From Codonopsis lanceolata (taxonomy: Eukaryota; Streptophyta; Magnoliopsida; Asterales; Campanulaceae), in contig CM028377.1 of the NCBI GenBank assembly GCA_013146195.2, positions 24,605,980 to 24,669,979 on the forward strand: a stretch of 64,000 nucleotides of DNA. The letters are read 5' to 3'. Shown here one piece after another: positions 20,819 through 32,037 of the stretch (position 1 is the first letter of the stretch; each line of letters opens with the position of its first letter). The translations under genes and the position numbers were made by a program. Under the pieces are notes generated by a model. It saw only the letters and a program-made list of their open reading frames with translations. It was not told the DNA's origin and searched no databases.

Positions 20819-21892
20819 TAGAGCTGTCAAAATTGAGCCCAGCCCATAGGCCCAGTCCAGCCCACCCGACTTTTCAAGAGCCTGGGCCTCAATTTAGAAG
20901 GCTTAAAAACAGGCCTCTTTGGCCCGGTCCGCTAGGCCCGTGGGCCGTGTTTGGCCCGACCTTAAAAAGCCCGAAAAGCCAGACCCGGCCCGATCATAAA
21001 GTTAAACACTTAAACTTAATTATAAAATTAAAAACTAAAAATAAATCTAAAAAGAAAAGACTATCAGACATTCATTTAGACTACTTTATTTCTTTTTTTT
21101 CTTTTGGTTAGATAAATTTATGACACAGTATGATCTATTTACAAATTATTGTTCTCTTTTTGGTTGAAACTCATATTCTAAATTGATGGAAGTGAAACTT
21201 ACAAAGAGGAAATAGAGTTGATCTTCCAAGTTCCAATCTAGTTTAGTATGGTTGTGGTTAGTAATTTTATCGAAACTGATCTATTTAATTGAATATTTCG
21301 ATCTAATATTAGCTAATAAAAAGCCTCAATAGTATAAACTTGATAAAAAAAATTAAATGCTAGATTGTGTCGCACGAATCAAAAAATGAACATTTGCTAG
21401 TTAGTATGGTTTTGCAAACTAGAACCCGAAAAACTTTGTCTATACTCAGAAAACACATATTAAAAAATTGGGGACAATATAATGAACTTCAACTTGGTTA
21501 TAACTTTTTTGAAAAAAATATCCTTCAACTAGCACATGTATTTTTTCTTTATTATGTAACATTATAGTTTTTCTAGTTTCAGTTTCGTTTAATTGTTGAA
21601 GTTACTACATTTGTTTATATTTGCTTTGGTTGTACTTTTGCTTTGTAATTGTTTAAGTTAAACTGGTAAGTATGTGTGCTTTGAACTTTTGATGTGTTAT
21701 ATAACTTTTATTAGCTAATTTGTGAGTTTTTTTAATAAAAAATATTTATTTTTTTTGCCAATAGGCCTGAAGTGCGCATGGGCCGTGCTTGAGTTCTATG
21801 AGGCCCGCCACTATTTTGGCCAGGCCCGCCGTTAAGCGAGGCCCGGTGGGCTTGGGCAGGGCTGAGCCGGGTCGGCCCGCTTGACAGTTCTA
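20819..21892. mobile_element. Non-autonomous hAT-like element inside the element E aORF
   Basis: 1074 bp with ends TAGAGCTGTCAA and TTGACAGTTCTA (imperfect TIRs), flanked by a perfect 8-bp duplication CTCTCTAC (20811-20818 and 21893-21900). The TIR start and 8-bp duplication fit the hAT superfamily. Subterminal GGCCCG-rich repeats sit at both ends, as is common in hAT elements, around an AT-rich centre with no transposase. A diverged relative lies at 33308-33914. Confidence 0.88.
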
Positions 21893-23338
21893 CTCTCTAC
21901 CCCCTCGACGTTGGCAGCAGAGACCCTGAACTTGGACAACAGGCCTTCGTCCCCAATTATGGCCTTCCAGATGTAGGAGCGAACTTGCTCCCCTTTGACG
22001 TTGAACAATGGGACCTCGATAGCACTTTTCATAGCCTCATCGGCAGCACTTAGGCTCTTAGTCTGCAAGAGGCCATGAGGTTTCCCCTCAGGAACCTCAA
22101 AATTCCACCCTCGACTTGACTCCACCAGAAGGACCTTATCCGACCACCGGTGATCCTTATTGCCAAAGTTGGCCAACAAGGGAAACCCTTGTGCGTACCT
22201 CAAAGCGGTCAGTCAATTCATCGAAATGCTAACCTTGTAGTAATAGCAAAAGAATGAGAGGGTGGGCTCGGACCCCTTAGATCGGGTACAGATTATAAAG
22301 CTGACCAACGTTCGGGTCAGGTTGGGAGTCAAAACCAAGGGGACGGAGCTCGTCTGGGTCAAAAACTCGCAAATAAAGGGGTTGAGGGGAAGACCAGCCC
22401 CGATGACTCAAAAAGGCTCGAATAAAAGCCCACATGGCTACGAAGACTACGCAGCTCGGGAAGACCTAAGCCAAAATTGGGGACCGAACCCCGAAAAAAT
22501 CAGAGCCATAGACCCGAGACCATTCCCCTACGTCATATGAGCTTATCTTGTTCTTGAAAGGCTTCAAGAAACGAGGAGCCCTCTTGCCATCATTACCAAC
22601 TCGCCCGGATACAGAAGCCTCGAGCCCGCTCGCCATTCTTCCAAGCTGCCGACGATGCAGAGTCCTCTCAATTTGAAGAAAATGCAGAACTCTCTCCCTG
22701 GTGAAAAATTGAGTGATCAGACTTAGCGCAATACGGTCTCTGCTCTCGAACACCCTCATAGGGGTACTAGGAGGATATTCCAGAGCAGAAAAAACTTCAT
22801 CACCAAACTTCCAATGCACGCTAATGTTCACTCCAAAGCTCGCGAGGAGGAATCTCGATTGCCTAGGAGTAACTGCTACCCACCTACCCTGGCATTGCCT
22901 ATACATGGGGCCCCCACGAAGAGACTTACCAAAAATAGACTCTAGAAACGGGCCCTTGTCATCAGAATCCACAGAGGAGATCGAGAACGAAGAAGAAGTA
23001 CCCGATCTTAGAGGGCCCACAGTTTTTTCTACATGAACAATGTTATCTACCACTCTCTCCTCGGCAAAACACACACTCACCTTAACACCTCTCCAGGCTG
23101 GGCCACGAGGAATAGACTTGGCCTCGTCATCATTTAATTGATCCTCCCTAAACTCGACTTGATTAGGAACCTCGGCGCTAGGGATAGCCTTGGCCTGAAG
23201 AGGAACCTCGGCACAAGGGCTATTCACATTACGAGGGGGGACCTCGGCACGAGGAGACGCACCAGAGACACCCTCGGCCAAGGGGGAAGCCCCGACTACG
23301 TTACTAGGGAGGGGAAGAAGAGGACTTCTAACCGACAT

Positions 23339-24177
23339 GGGTATACGAATGACCCTAGTTCAGTAGTCTATCAGCTCCATGGAGGAGCTACTGGACGAGG
23401 ATGACGAAAAAATAGGAAAAGGAAATCTACGAGACATACTTCAAAAAAGAAAGGAAGAAATACCGTACCGAGGAACGAAGATTGAAAGGACGCCGGAGAA
23501 ATCAACAAACAACGATGACACGGCTGAAAAACCAGAAAGAAGTCGAAAAATTAACAACAGGAGAAAAAAAAAACCCCCGGACAAAAACAAGTGCCCCAAA
23601 AAGGAAAGAAATTGGTGACAAAGAAGGCCACCAGAAAAACAAGAAAAAAACAAGATAAAACAGAGGAGAACAAACCTACGGTACAAACAACAGGAGTCAC
23701 GGGAAGGATTGCCGGAAATATCGTCGGAAATCGCCTGAAGAAGCAAGGGAAAGGCTAGAGAAACAGTGAAAATTAAAAAGTGGAAAAAGGTCTTATATCC
23801 CCCCCCTGAAACGACGCCGCAAACTATCGTAGCGTCTTCACCCATAGGGTCAACCCGCGTGTTTTTCTTTAAAAAACACCTGAAACGGCACCGTTCTCCC
23901 TAGATTTTTTGGGCTCTGGGAAAAAGAGCGGCAATAAAGCTGTTTCGAAATTCGAAAAGCCGCCCAAACAAAATTCGAAAAGCCGCCAAAAGCCCACATT
24001 TAATGCCGCGTCAGGCACTGAAAAGACTAAACCGTCGTGATTGAACGGTTACCCAAAACGTCCTGTTACCTTCTGCTATCCTCGGCCCAGCCCCCGAAAT
24101 CAACCTCGGCAAGGTTTTTTCATCACCATGAGTTCGAGGGAAATTACTTCTAGGCCTTATGTCAGTTGACACGGCCA
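23339..24177 (-). promoter_or_regulatory. Upstream region of the element E aORF
   Basis: No coding sequence was recognised. On the minus strand GGATATAAGA (23791-23800) is a good TATA box for antisense transcription, followed by a pyrimidine-rich stretch, about 450 bp before the aORF ATG. The element would then carry its own internal antisense promoter separate from the LTR. Confidence 0.5.
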
Positions 24178-24193
24178 AAAAGTAGGGGGCCAC
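24178..24193 (+). other. Polypurine tract of element E
   Basis: AAAAGTAGGGGGCCAC ends directly before the 3' LTR start TGAAAGG. It matches the arrangement in element D. Confidence 0.75.
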
Positions 24194-24837
24194 TGAAAGG
24201 ATGAAACATTGGAAATTAACCTTGGCATAGTTACACGACCCACGCGTGATAAAAGCCGTTATCAGGTTCGGTGAGGCAGCTGAGCCAATGCGAGCTCGCC
24301 GAAAAACACATGATAGAGCGACTGAGCCGAGGTAAGGAGCGAACGAGATCCATGGCCCTCAACCCCCTCGACCTCGGCTACATAAATCCACTGCACTCAA
24401 ACCACTTGGCCTCGACAACAGTCAATGATCACCAGGCCTGACAGGAAGCTTCCCAAGGCCCGCTGAAACCGTCACACGCAATCACCAACTCTCTGACAGC
24501 GTCCAGCCCACTCATTCCTGATAAAGTCTGCAGTACATTTAATGTCCGCTGCAACCTACTCCCCTATCAAAAGCCGCCACCTCACAAGTCATTTTTCAGA
24601 TATCCTAACTCATTTATCAAACTCTCTTATCGGAACAACCAATATTACAGCTCATTTATTATACACTCCACCGGAAACCTTACTCTCACGTCGGAGGGTT
24701 TTAGTCGGGCCATCTCCGACTCTTTAACGGCGTTTTATTTGTCTTGTGTAGGTCACAACGCTAGGACAAATAGACCGAGCCACCTTTACTTCTTACGTAG
24801 ACAAAATGACAAGGTCACCACGGATTTTGCGTAATCT
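24194..24837 (+). repeat. 3' LTR of element E
   Basis: 644 bp, aligned with the 5' LTR along its length except for 47 bp including the TATA box, missing after CACAAG at 24587. It ends AATCT (the usual CA is mutated) directly before the GTCAT duplication. Confidence 0.9.
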
Positions 24838-24842
24838 GTCAT

Positions 24843-25526
24843 TAAAATTAATTATAATTACAAAAATATTTAAGCATAATTAAGATATTTATAACACAAA
24901 TAAAAAATAAAGATGAAATATAATGATAACGGTAAGCATGACTTTTTAAATTGTGATAGTGTAAACGTCAAGATTTGACAGAACCATCATGTAACAAAAT
25001 TTTAGTAAAGAGTAAACAATCAAGATTTAAATAATCATTTTGTGCTTTTATTTCTAGTTTTTTTTTTTTAAAATCAATGTTATAAGACCAAGAGCAACTT
25101 TTGAACAAACCAAGTTAACGTGCACTTTTAATTTTTGTCATACGGTAGTATTTTACTTAAAAAAGTCTATTTTTAAAAATTAAGATATAAAAACGATTTT
25201 ATTACTAATGAATTATTATAATTATTATTTTTTTAAAAAATTTAACTTTCAAATGAGTATTTTTCACCCAAATGGAGGAAGTAATTCATTTGTATATTGC
25301 TGTTTTTCACCACACTAAATCTTGCACTGCCTCAACTAAAATCCTAAATCCGCCTCTCATCAGTCATCAGAAGTGTCACTACGATAATTCTTAATAATGT
25401 CTTAGATAAATGTTTGGATGTTTGGAGACAAAATAATTTTTTGAAATATGTGATTATAACGATTGTCTCGGGAACATTTTTAGCACTTTCTTTTGAAAAC
25501 ACGTGAAAGAACTATAACAAATACAC
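24843..25526. other. Intergenic DNA with a partial MITE
   Basis: AT-rich. The segment near 25140-25284 ends in CACCCAAATGGAGGAAGTA, a partial match to the MITE at 12231-12411. Nothing else recognised. Confidence 0.45.
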
Positions 25527-25528
25527 TA

Positions 25529-25781
25529 CTCCGTTCGTTCCTAAATTATCGTTCTAGTTGATTAAGTGTATTGATTAAAAAAATTGATTTGATTATTTAT
25601 ATTGATTTAATGTATAGTTTCTTTTAAAGTCTATGTGTATGTGACCCATAATTAAAGTAAGGTGAAAAAGTAAGAATAAAGTGATAAAACTGATGTTCTA
25701 AAAAATAAGTTTCAAACTGGATAATTATTTTAGGACGAACGAAAAAAAGAAATAAGGACGATAATTTAGGGACGGAGGGAG
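25529..25781. mobile_element. Stowaway-like MITE (copy 2)
   Basis: 253 bp, left end CTCCGTTCGTTCCTAAATT, right end AATTTAGGGACGGAGGGAG, between TA dinucleotides. Same family as 11582 and 28290. Confidence 0.82.
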
Positions 25782-25783
25782 TA

Positions 25784-26534
25784 CAAAATGCTTAAGACTG
25801 TCGATGGATCAGATTTGCATCAATATAGCTATATTCAAACCCGATTCTAAATATTATATCGTCGATCCGGTTCCATTAACCCAACAGATCAAGTGTTTGT
25901 CAACTTATATCTGAATTTGTTACACATTAACATATCCGATAAAATATTTAATCTGATCTGATATAAAGATTTATGTATCAAGAACAATAAAAGTATAAAA
26001 AGAAGGAAGACCAAAAGACACATCTATACATAATTGTGTATAGTATTTATGTGTAAAATTATAAATATATTATTTTAAAAAAAACTCTTGAAATACAGAT
26101 TTCTGCACATATCATTATTTCCTCGCATTCTAATATTCACACACATTTTATAGTGGGGTTACGTGTCGAAAGTAAAGGGGAGAAAACGACAAAACAGTAC
26201 TAGGAAAATAGGGTAAAAGAGTAATTACAGATAAGTATATGGATGAATAGAAAGCTAAGGTGGAGGGTACGTGGCGGTTAAATCTCGCTACAGGTTAGAT
26301 CATTGGCTACGGTACTCGTCCTTATTGCTGCACTGCAATCCTTTCGTAGAGATTGGGCCCACTACACTTCTACCCCACCCGACGTCTCCCCTTCATCACT
26401 GCGCTTTTCTCTCTATTTATTTCATTCTCCTTTACGCCATCCAAAACCTTAACCTCGACCTCGCCATCGCCGCCAGCTTCTCCTCCTCTCGCCGCCGTAA
26501 ACACACGCAGTAGAAAGGGACAGTGATATATGAG
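25784..26534 (+). promoter_or_regulatory. Upstream region and 5' leader of the FLZ gene
   Basis: AT-rich to about 26240, then richer in C and T, as in plant promoters and leaders. TATTTATTTC at about 26415 is a possible TATA element; the following CT-rich stretch would be the 5' UTR. No ORF with a domain was found. Confidence 0.4.
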
Positions 26535-27273
26535 ATGAGGGACATGGTGGGATTGAGTATATTGCTTGAATCTCAAAACGATATTTCCAAAAGAACCTCA
26601 CAAGTTATTAACAAAGTCAATACAACCACCCTTATTATCAAACCCTCCTCCTCATCTAGTCCTTCCACCAAGTCATCTTCAGGATCAGTCGTTGAAGAAA
26701 CACCTAGCTTTCTTCAAAAATGTTTTCTTTGTAAACAGAAACTCTTGCCTGGCAAAGATATCTACATGTACAAGTGAGCCACCTCTCTCTCTCTCTTTCA
26801 CACACACACACACACTCAAACGCACGCATATCAAACCTCGTACTTGATGTCATGACGTTTTAGTATCGGCAAAGTGCTTAAATGGTTTTTTCTTTGACAA
26901 AACTTAGTGAAAGACCTTTTTTACGGATATTTACTACTATGTCACAAATTACCTAACTCGAATCACTGTTGATGGGTTAGACTGAGATTTAGTAATTTTT
27001 TTAAACCATAAAGCCTCAAAGATTAAATGATTAATAATGGGTTAATTGTAGGTTAGGCTACAAATAAGCCTGGATAAATGGGTTAATTAATTTTTCATTT
27101 ATAATATATATAGGGGGGACAGGGGTTTTTGCAGCGTGGAGTGCAGGTGCAGGCAAATATTTATGGACGAAGAAGAGACGTTGAAGAAAGATAACTGTTC
27201 ATTAGCGGCAACATCAGCTAGATCCCGTACTCGCAAAGGGACACGAAATAGAGCAAATGGATTTGTGTACTAG
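26535..27273 (+). CDS. FCS-like zinc finger (FLZ, DUF581) protein, two exons
   Basis: Exon 1 is 26535-26773, intron 26774-27113 (340 bp, GT-AG), exon 2 27114-27273, giving 132 residues. ATG 26535 is chosen; ATG 26544 (MVGLSILLE) is an alternative. After a Ser/Thr-rich linker the FLZ domain reads FLQKCFLCKQKLLPGKDIYM, and across the junction YKGDRGFCSVECRCRQ: Cys-x2-Cys, then the Phe-Cys-Ser-x2-Cys signature, all intact. The intron splits a Lys codon (phase 2) within the domain. The C-terminus is basic (RTRKGTRNR). FLZ proteins are known as adaptors binding SnRK1 kinase subunits. No frame breaks or TE insertions were seen, so the gene looks functional. Confidence 0.9.
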
Positions 27274-28287
27274 GAGGATTTCTTTGAATTCCAGTTCTAC
27301 CCCTCGGCACATTTGGTAATGACGCTGGGCCTGGAGTGGTGTCCATCACCCGTTATTGTTTCTTTCCATTGCTTCATTAAATGAAAGCACAGAGGTTTCT
27401 CAGTTAACATCACCTCCAAAACCCATTGTTTTTATTATTGGCCTGAAAAACTGCTGGCGGAGCTAAGTGCGAATGGGGCTATCGTCAGTCGAGTAGTACG
27501 TACGTGTCAACAAGGGTAATTTTGGTGTTTTGACATGTGCTTAGCTTGTTATTATTATTTAAATCAGAGTTATTTTAAAGTTGTATTTGTTGTACGGTCC
27601 ACTGATGGCCACTCTGTAGTCTGTACTCGTGTGTTTCTTTCTGATCTCGTAAAACTCGTATTCGGTTCCGCAAAAAGTCAAATTAATTTTTAGGAATTAG
27701 TAATCAAATTAAGGATAGAGACACTAAATAAGTAAATAAAATCAGCCCAACAACTCTTTAAGATGTTTGATTTCAATCTTATGGGCCACATTGAAAATTA
27801 AACAAGTCTATGCTTCAATACTTTTTCAGTTCCGACGAACTTTTTCAGTTCTGACGAACTTTATCCAGCTCCATGCTTATTTTAGTGGAATTGTACAAGG
27901 AATGACTAAGCTACGCATATATCCATCCAGGTATGGTTTTTTCTACTTCCTCCCATTTCAAATAATCGGCATCTTTTTTTTTTTTTTGTTAGTTTCAAAA
28001 TAATTGCTCTTCTTAATTTTATTTTTGTAGCAAAACATTTTTATTATTTTACTCAATTTTTTCTACATATTAGATTTTGTCACGGCGCAAATATGGGACG
28101 GTGTAATATGAGACTGTGTCAATATTCAAAATAATCAAATTTAAAATGAACATCTTCGATAATCAAATTAAAACAATATGATCATCCAACTATGGAAAAA
28201 AAAATTTAAAGTTAGTTTTGTAATTTTTTTTTTTTGGCAACAGGGGCAGTACCCTGTTAGATTTTATTAATATTAATAGAAATAAAA
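27274..28287. other. FLZ 3' flank and intergenic DNA
   Basis: The first few hundred bases probably hold the 3' UTR. TGGCAACAGGGGCAGTACCC near 28220-28260 beside a T run resembles the 3' end of a plant LINE in minus orientation, but it is too short to be sure. Confidence 0.4.
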
Positions 28288-28289
28288 TA

Positions 28290-28778
28290 CTCCCTCCGTC
28301 CCTGAATTATTGTCCTGGTAGACCCGACGCATAGATTAAGAAAAAACAATTGACTTTATTATTTATATTTGTTTAATGTGTAGTTTCCTTTAAAGCTCAT
28401 ATGTATGTGACCTATAATTAAAAAGTAGACAAATGATATTACGAGCTAGAGCTTGTGATATTAATACAAGCTTTAGTGTTAGAGCCGTTGGATGATTAAG
28501 TTGATGGTGATTTGAAATATCTACATCATTATTTAGAATATACCATATTTGATCTAACGGTGTAAAATTTTTAGTTGATTTGATCTAACATCACTAACAC
28601 TCAAACTTGTAGTAATATCACAAGCTCTAGCTCGTAATATCGTAGCTCTTAAAGTAAGGTAAAAAAGTAAAGATAAAGTGATAAAAATGATGTTCTAAAA
28701 CGGTAAGTTTCAAAGTGGACAATTATTTTGGGACGGATGAAAAAGGAAAGTAGGACGATAATTTAGGGACGGAGGGAG
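28290..28778. mobile_element. Stowaway-like MITE (copy 3) with a nested MITE
   Basis: The ends CTCCCTCCGTCCC and GGGACGGAGGGAG lie between TA dinucleotides. At 489 bp it is about 230 bp longer than copies 1 and 2 because another inverted-repeat element sits at about 28423-28649. Confidence 0.85.
28423..28649. mobile_element. MITE nested in Stowaway copy 3
   Basis: Near its two ends it carries GATATTACGAGCTAGAGCTT in inverted orientation. The host MITE reads TTAAAGTAAGG in other copies; here TTAAA is present on both sides of the insertion, so the duplication is within TTAAA. A 3-bp TAA duplication would fit PIF/Harbinger, but the exact borders are ambiguous. Confidence 0.72.
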
Positions 28779-28780
28779 TA

Positions 28781-30845
28781 ACAAACTTGAAGGGGATAAC
28801 CAGTCTTACCCTGGACAACTAGCCTCCTCCTTATAAAAGGGAGGACGGATGAGCCTGACCTCGAAAAAGAAATACTAACAACAAATAAAAACTAAGAAAT
28901 TTAAATTTGAGATAATCCTTGGGCATCCATAATAATATTTCCATGAATTGAGCAAGGGAGATCTTATAAAGAAAAAAATTGACATTTATACACGTGTCTT
29001 TTACAAGATTAGCAAAACCAATAATCAAATATTGTTAAAGAAAAAAAGAAATTTGATATATAGAAACAATATTGTATTATTTTTTTTTCTCAATAACGAC
29101 AACATAATCTTCTTCTAGAAGCTTTTGCTTCTAGAGCCTTTGGAAAAGAGAGATGCAATAACTTTGTTCAGTATTTTCACTTACACGTGAGACAAATAAG
29201 ATTAAGACAAATTAATTGTATTATATTAATTAAAATATAAAAAACATACCGCTTGATTTACAAAACTTGAATTAAAACTTAAAAATTATGTCACTTTTTT
29301 TTTTTCCTTAGATCTCAAAACTCATAAATCATAAAACTCAAATAAAAACTCAAAAATCATGTGACTAACCAGTTTGTCACTTAACTCAACTGAAGCAAGC
29401 TGATTGAATTTTTAAAAAAATGCAACATGATCATCATTTTTCGTTAAAGCAAGCTGATTGTCTTTAAAAAAATGCAACATGATCATCATAAAAATATAAG
29501 GAAACGAATACAGAGAAAGAAAAAGATACAGAGTTAAAAATTAGAATTAAGTTAGATATATTTTATATTGTTATCGAGATTCACAAAATCTAGCAATATC
29601 TTTGCCAGTAGTTATATTTTATAAAAATAAATCATGATCAATAGTTAATTTTTCAAAAAAACTGAGCTTAATTATAACTTTTCTTAAACGATGTGTAAGA
29701 TCAAAGTGAATGGTTATTTGAACTTAGGTAGTATTTTCTGTTTCACGATGGTGTGTTTGTAGATATACAATTTATTTCGGAAAAGGAAAGGAATGAGAAA
29801 GAATCTTTATTGTATTTTTTTGCATTAATATGGAAAATGTGGTCGAACAAAATCAAATGATGAATATCGGATAAAGGAATAACAAAATTTAGTTGTACTT
29901 TATTATCTATCCCTTTCAAAATTATTATCTTGTTTCCTTTCTAATCTTACCCAAATTAATTGATTTGTTTGAAACTTTTTTTTAAAATAATATTTTATTA
30001 CTTTATTCTTATTTTTGTATTTTATTTTAATTATGAATCATATATATATGAGTTTTAAAGAAAATTATACATCAAACTAATATTAATAATCAAATTAATT
30101 ACTTTTCTTTAGTTCGTATATCAGGTCAAACCATACAATAAGTGATTATTTGGTGGAACGTTTTGATCAAAATACTGGTAAAAGATGTAACGTTTTCTCT
30201 TTAAAAGTATTTCAATACAACGTTTTAAAACACTCTAATTTGAGCGTTTTTAAAATATGTTGCATTTACAACTACTTTGTTCATGAAAATATCGTTTTAA
30301 AATAATTTTCCAAACGTGTTTACAAGAAAAATACTATATTTTAAAATTACTGCATCAAATAATGCCTAACTTTGGGTCAAAGGTAATACTATATATCTTC
30401 TAATAATTAACGGTTATTGAGAGTTTTAGTGATACAATAACATTTTGTTATGCTTAAATCAAAGCTTTACAAATATCTTCCTCTATCTCCAAATAATAGG
30501 TCTCATGTGGGACTGTAAAATTTTAATTAGTAAGACAGAGTCATATTCTCTTGCATCTTAACTCATTAATGTATGGGTTGGGTCGGATCGAATCAAGGGA
30601 CTCATCTTACGTAAAGGACATGTAAAACCGTATTTCCTAAATATTTGCCATCCCCAAACTACTGTTTATTTCCAAAACTTTTTTATTCCAAAACTAGTGT
30701 CTATTTTTGTAATTTTACATTTGATACATATAATGTCATTGGGTAGATTTCTACTGATGTAGACATTAGGCATTAAGTACTTGTACCAAAAAGACCTTCT
30801 TCTTTTTTTACATTTAATAAAAAAAATGAAAACGAACACTTTTTT
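28781..30845. other. Intergenic AT-rich DNA
   Basis: No gene was found. A 54-bp near-tandem duplication occurs at 29392-29499 (AAGCAAGCTGATTG with ATGCAACATGATCATCAT). A degenerate Stowaway-like piece may lie near 29900-30130. Confidence 0.4.
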
Positions 30846-31132
30846 AAAGGCGGTTGGATGAAGGCCAAGTATGATTAATAAATCAAATTGTCTATATTTG
30901 GTATACATTGGTCGAGATTAATAATATAAGTTATTTGGATAAAATCATTATCTTTTTATTATTAATACCAAGGAAGAGGGTGATATTATTAAGGTCCTTA
31001 CTAAAAAAAATTGGGATGAATATTTTTATTTCAAAACTATCTCTGATATATAAGTGAGAATTAATAACGAAAGTACTAATAATATTACGATTAATAATAT
31101 TGCTTATTCATATCCGATTGTTAAATAAACCC
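30846..31132. mobile_element. Tourist-like MITE, inverted neighbour copy
   Basis: Reads as a diverged reverse complement of the MITE that follows at 31136, for example AAAATTGGGATGAATATTT and AGTGAGAATTAATAACGAA. The two copies lie back to back with only a few bases between. The left end is approximate. Confidence 0.6.
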
Positions 31133-31135
31133 TAA

Positions 31136-31406
31136 GGACTTGTTTGGTAGTCGAATAAGGAAAAACAATATTATTAATCTCAGTACTATTAGTGTCCTCG
31201 CTATTAATCCTCACTTGTATATCGGGGGTAGTTTTGAGATTACAAATGTTAATCCCAATTTTTTAGTCGTCAATAATATCATCCTTGATATTAATAGTGA
31301 GGATAATGACTTTATCTAACTATTAATCCCGACCATCTATTAGGATAATAAACATCGATTGCTTATTAATAATATCTGACCTTAATCTTGACTACCAAAC
31401 GACACC
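31136..31406. mobile_element. Tourist-like MITE (PIF/Harbinger type)
   Basis: 271 bp, ends GGACTTGTTTGGTAGTC and GACTACCAAACGACACC, imperfect inverted repeats, flanked by TAA on both sides (31133-31135 and 31407-31409). The 3-bp TAA duplication and GTTTGGTAG ends are typical of Tourist MITEs. Confidence 0.75.
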
Positions 31407-31409
31407 TAA

Positions 31410-32037
31410 ATGTTGTCAAAATACTGTGAATCCAAAAAATAATGACATGAAGGAAAGAAAATTTATATAACGGGTGCAAATTATGTGAAAAGAAACATTT
31501 TAGTAGTATAGTATCCTCCTTTTTTTCTTCAGTTTTAAAATAATTATCTTTTTTTAATATTTTATTTTTTAGAAAAATATTTTTATAACGTTATTATTAC
31601 TTTTTCTACCTATTTTAATTATGATCACATATTCAAAAGTATCAAAGAAAATTATATATTTTACCAATATGTTTAATAAAATTAATTATATTTTCTTAAA
31701 TGATGTATCAATTTAAAAAGGAGGATAATTTATAAATGGAGAGAGTATAAAATGAAAAAGGTGGGCAAAATATCTGGTCTGAGGATGGTGGACGCCCATC
31801 ACCATGCAAAATTATTTTTGTCATCATTTCAGTGGGGTGGGGAAGTATTCATGCTTCCTTTATCATCAGTTTCAAAGTTGGTAATTTAACAACACATTTA
31901 AAGAGAAGATAAGATTTAAATAAAAAAATTGGGGGAAAGAGGTGTAATAATGTGATGTACCTCGGCCCTCGGTTCTCGGCCCCCCCTTTAACCCCAACTA
32001 AAAAGTTACGCTTTAATTTGTTATGATTAATTTTAAG
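31410..32037. other. Intergenic DNA with a degenerate MITE
   Basis: 31503-31750 begins TATCCTCCTTTTTTTC and ends AAGGAGGATAATTTATAAATGG, weak inverted similarity to other Stowaway-like copies. The rest shows nothing. Confidence 0.4.

Larger units (their letters stand above)
19606..23338 (-). pseudogene. Antisense ORF (aORF) of element E, three coding exons, interrupted
   Basis: Exon 1 starts at ATG 23338 with Ala/Pro-rich imperfect repeats (about residues 15-60), then a conserved domain whose LPLNPFICEFL (in a shifted frame near 22380) matches LPLDPFIWEFL of element D. It runs to 20692 but is split by a hAT-like element at 20819-21892. Intron 1 is 20600-20691. Exon 2 (20599-20091) is Lys/Glu/Arg-rich with a basic KSKRQR. 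Intron 2 is 20009-20090. Exon 3 runs to the stop at 19606 and has a Glu-rich end. A frameshift lies between 22466 and 22203 and another near 19975. Function unknown; the layout matches antisense ORFs of Grande/Retand-type elements. Confidence 0.72.
12421..24837 (+). mobile_element. Element E: full-length Tat-lineage Ty3/Gypsy retrotransposon
   Basis: Both LTRs are present (12421-13113 and 24194-24837), flanked by a perfect 5-bp duplication GTCAT at 12416-12420 and 24838-24842. In order: primer site, gag, protease, RT, RNase H, a second RNase H-like domain, integrase, a tandem repeat array, an antisense ORF and a polypurine tract. The doubled RNase H and the antisense ORF between integrase and the 3' LTR are features of the Tat lineage. 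Every coding domain is broken. By eye, roughly a tenth of positions differ between the LTRs over their first 400 bases, which points to an old insertion. A hAT-like element (20819-21892) is nested inside. Confidence 0.92.
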
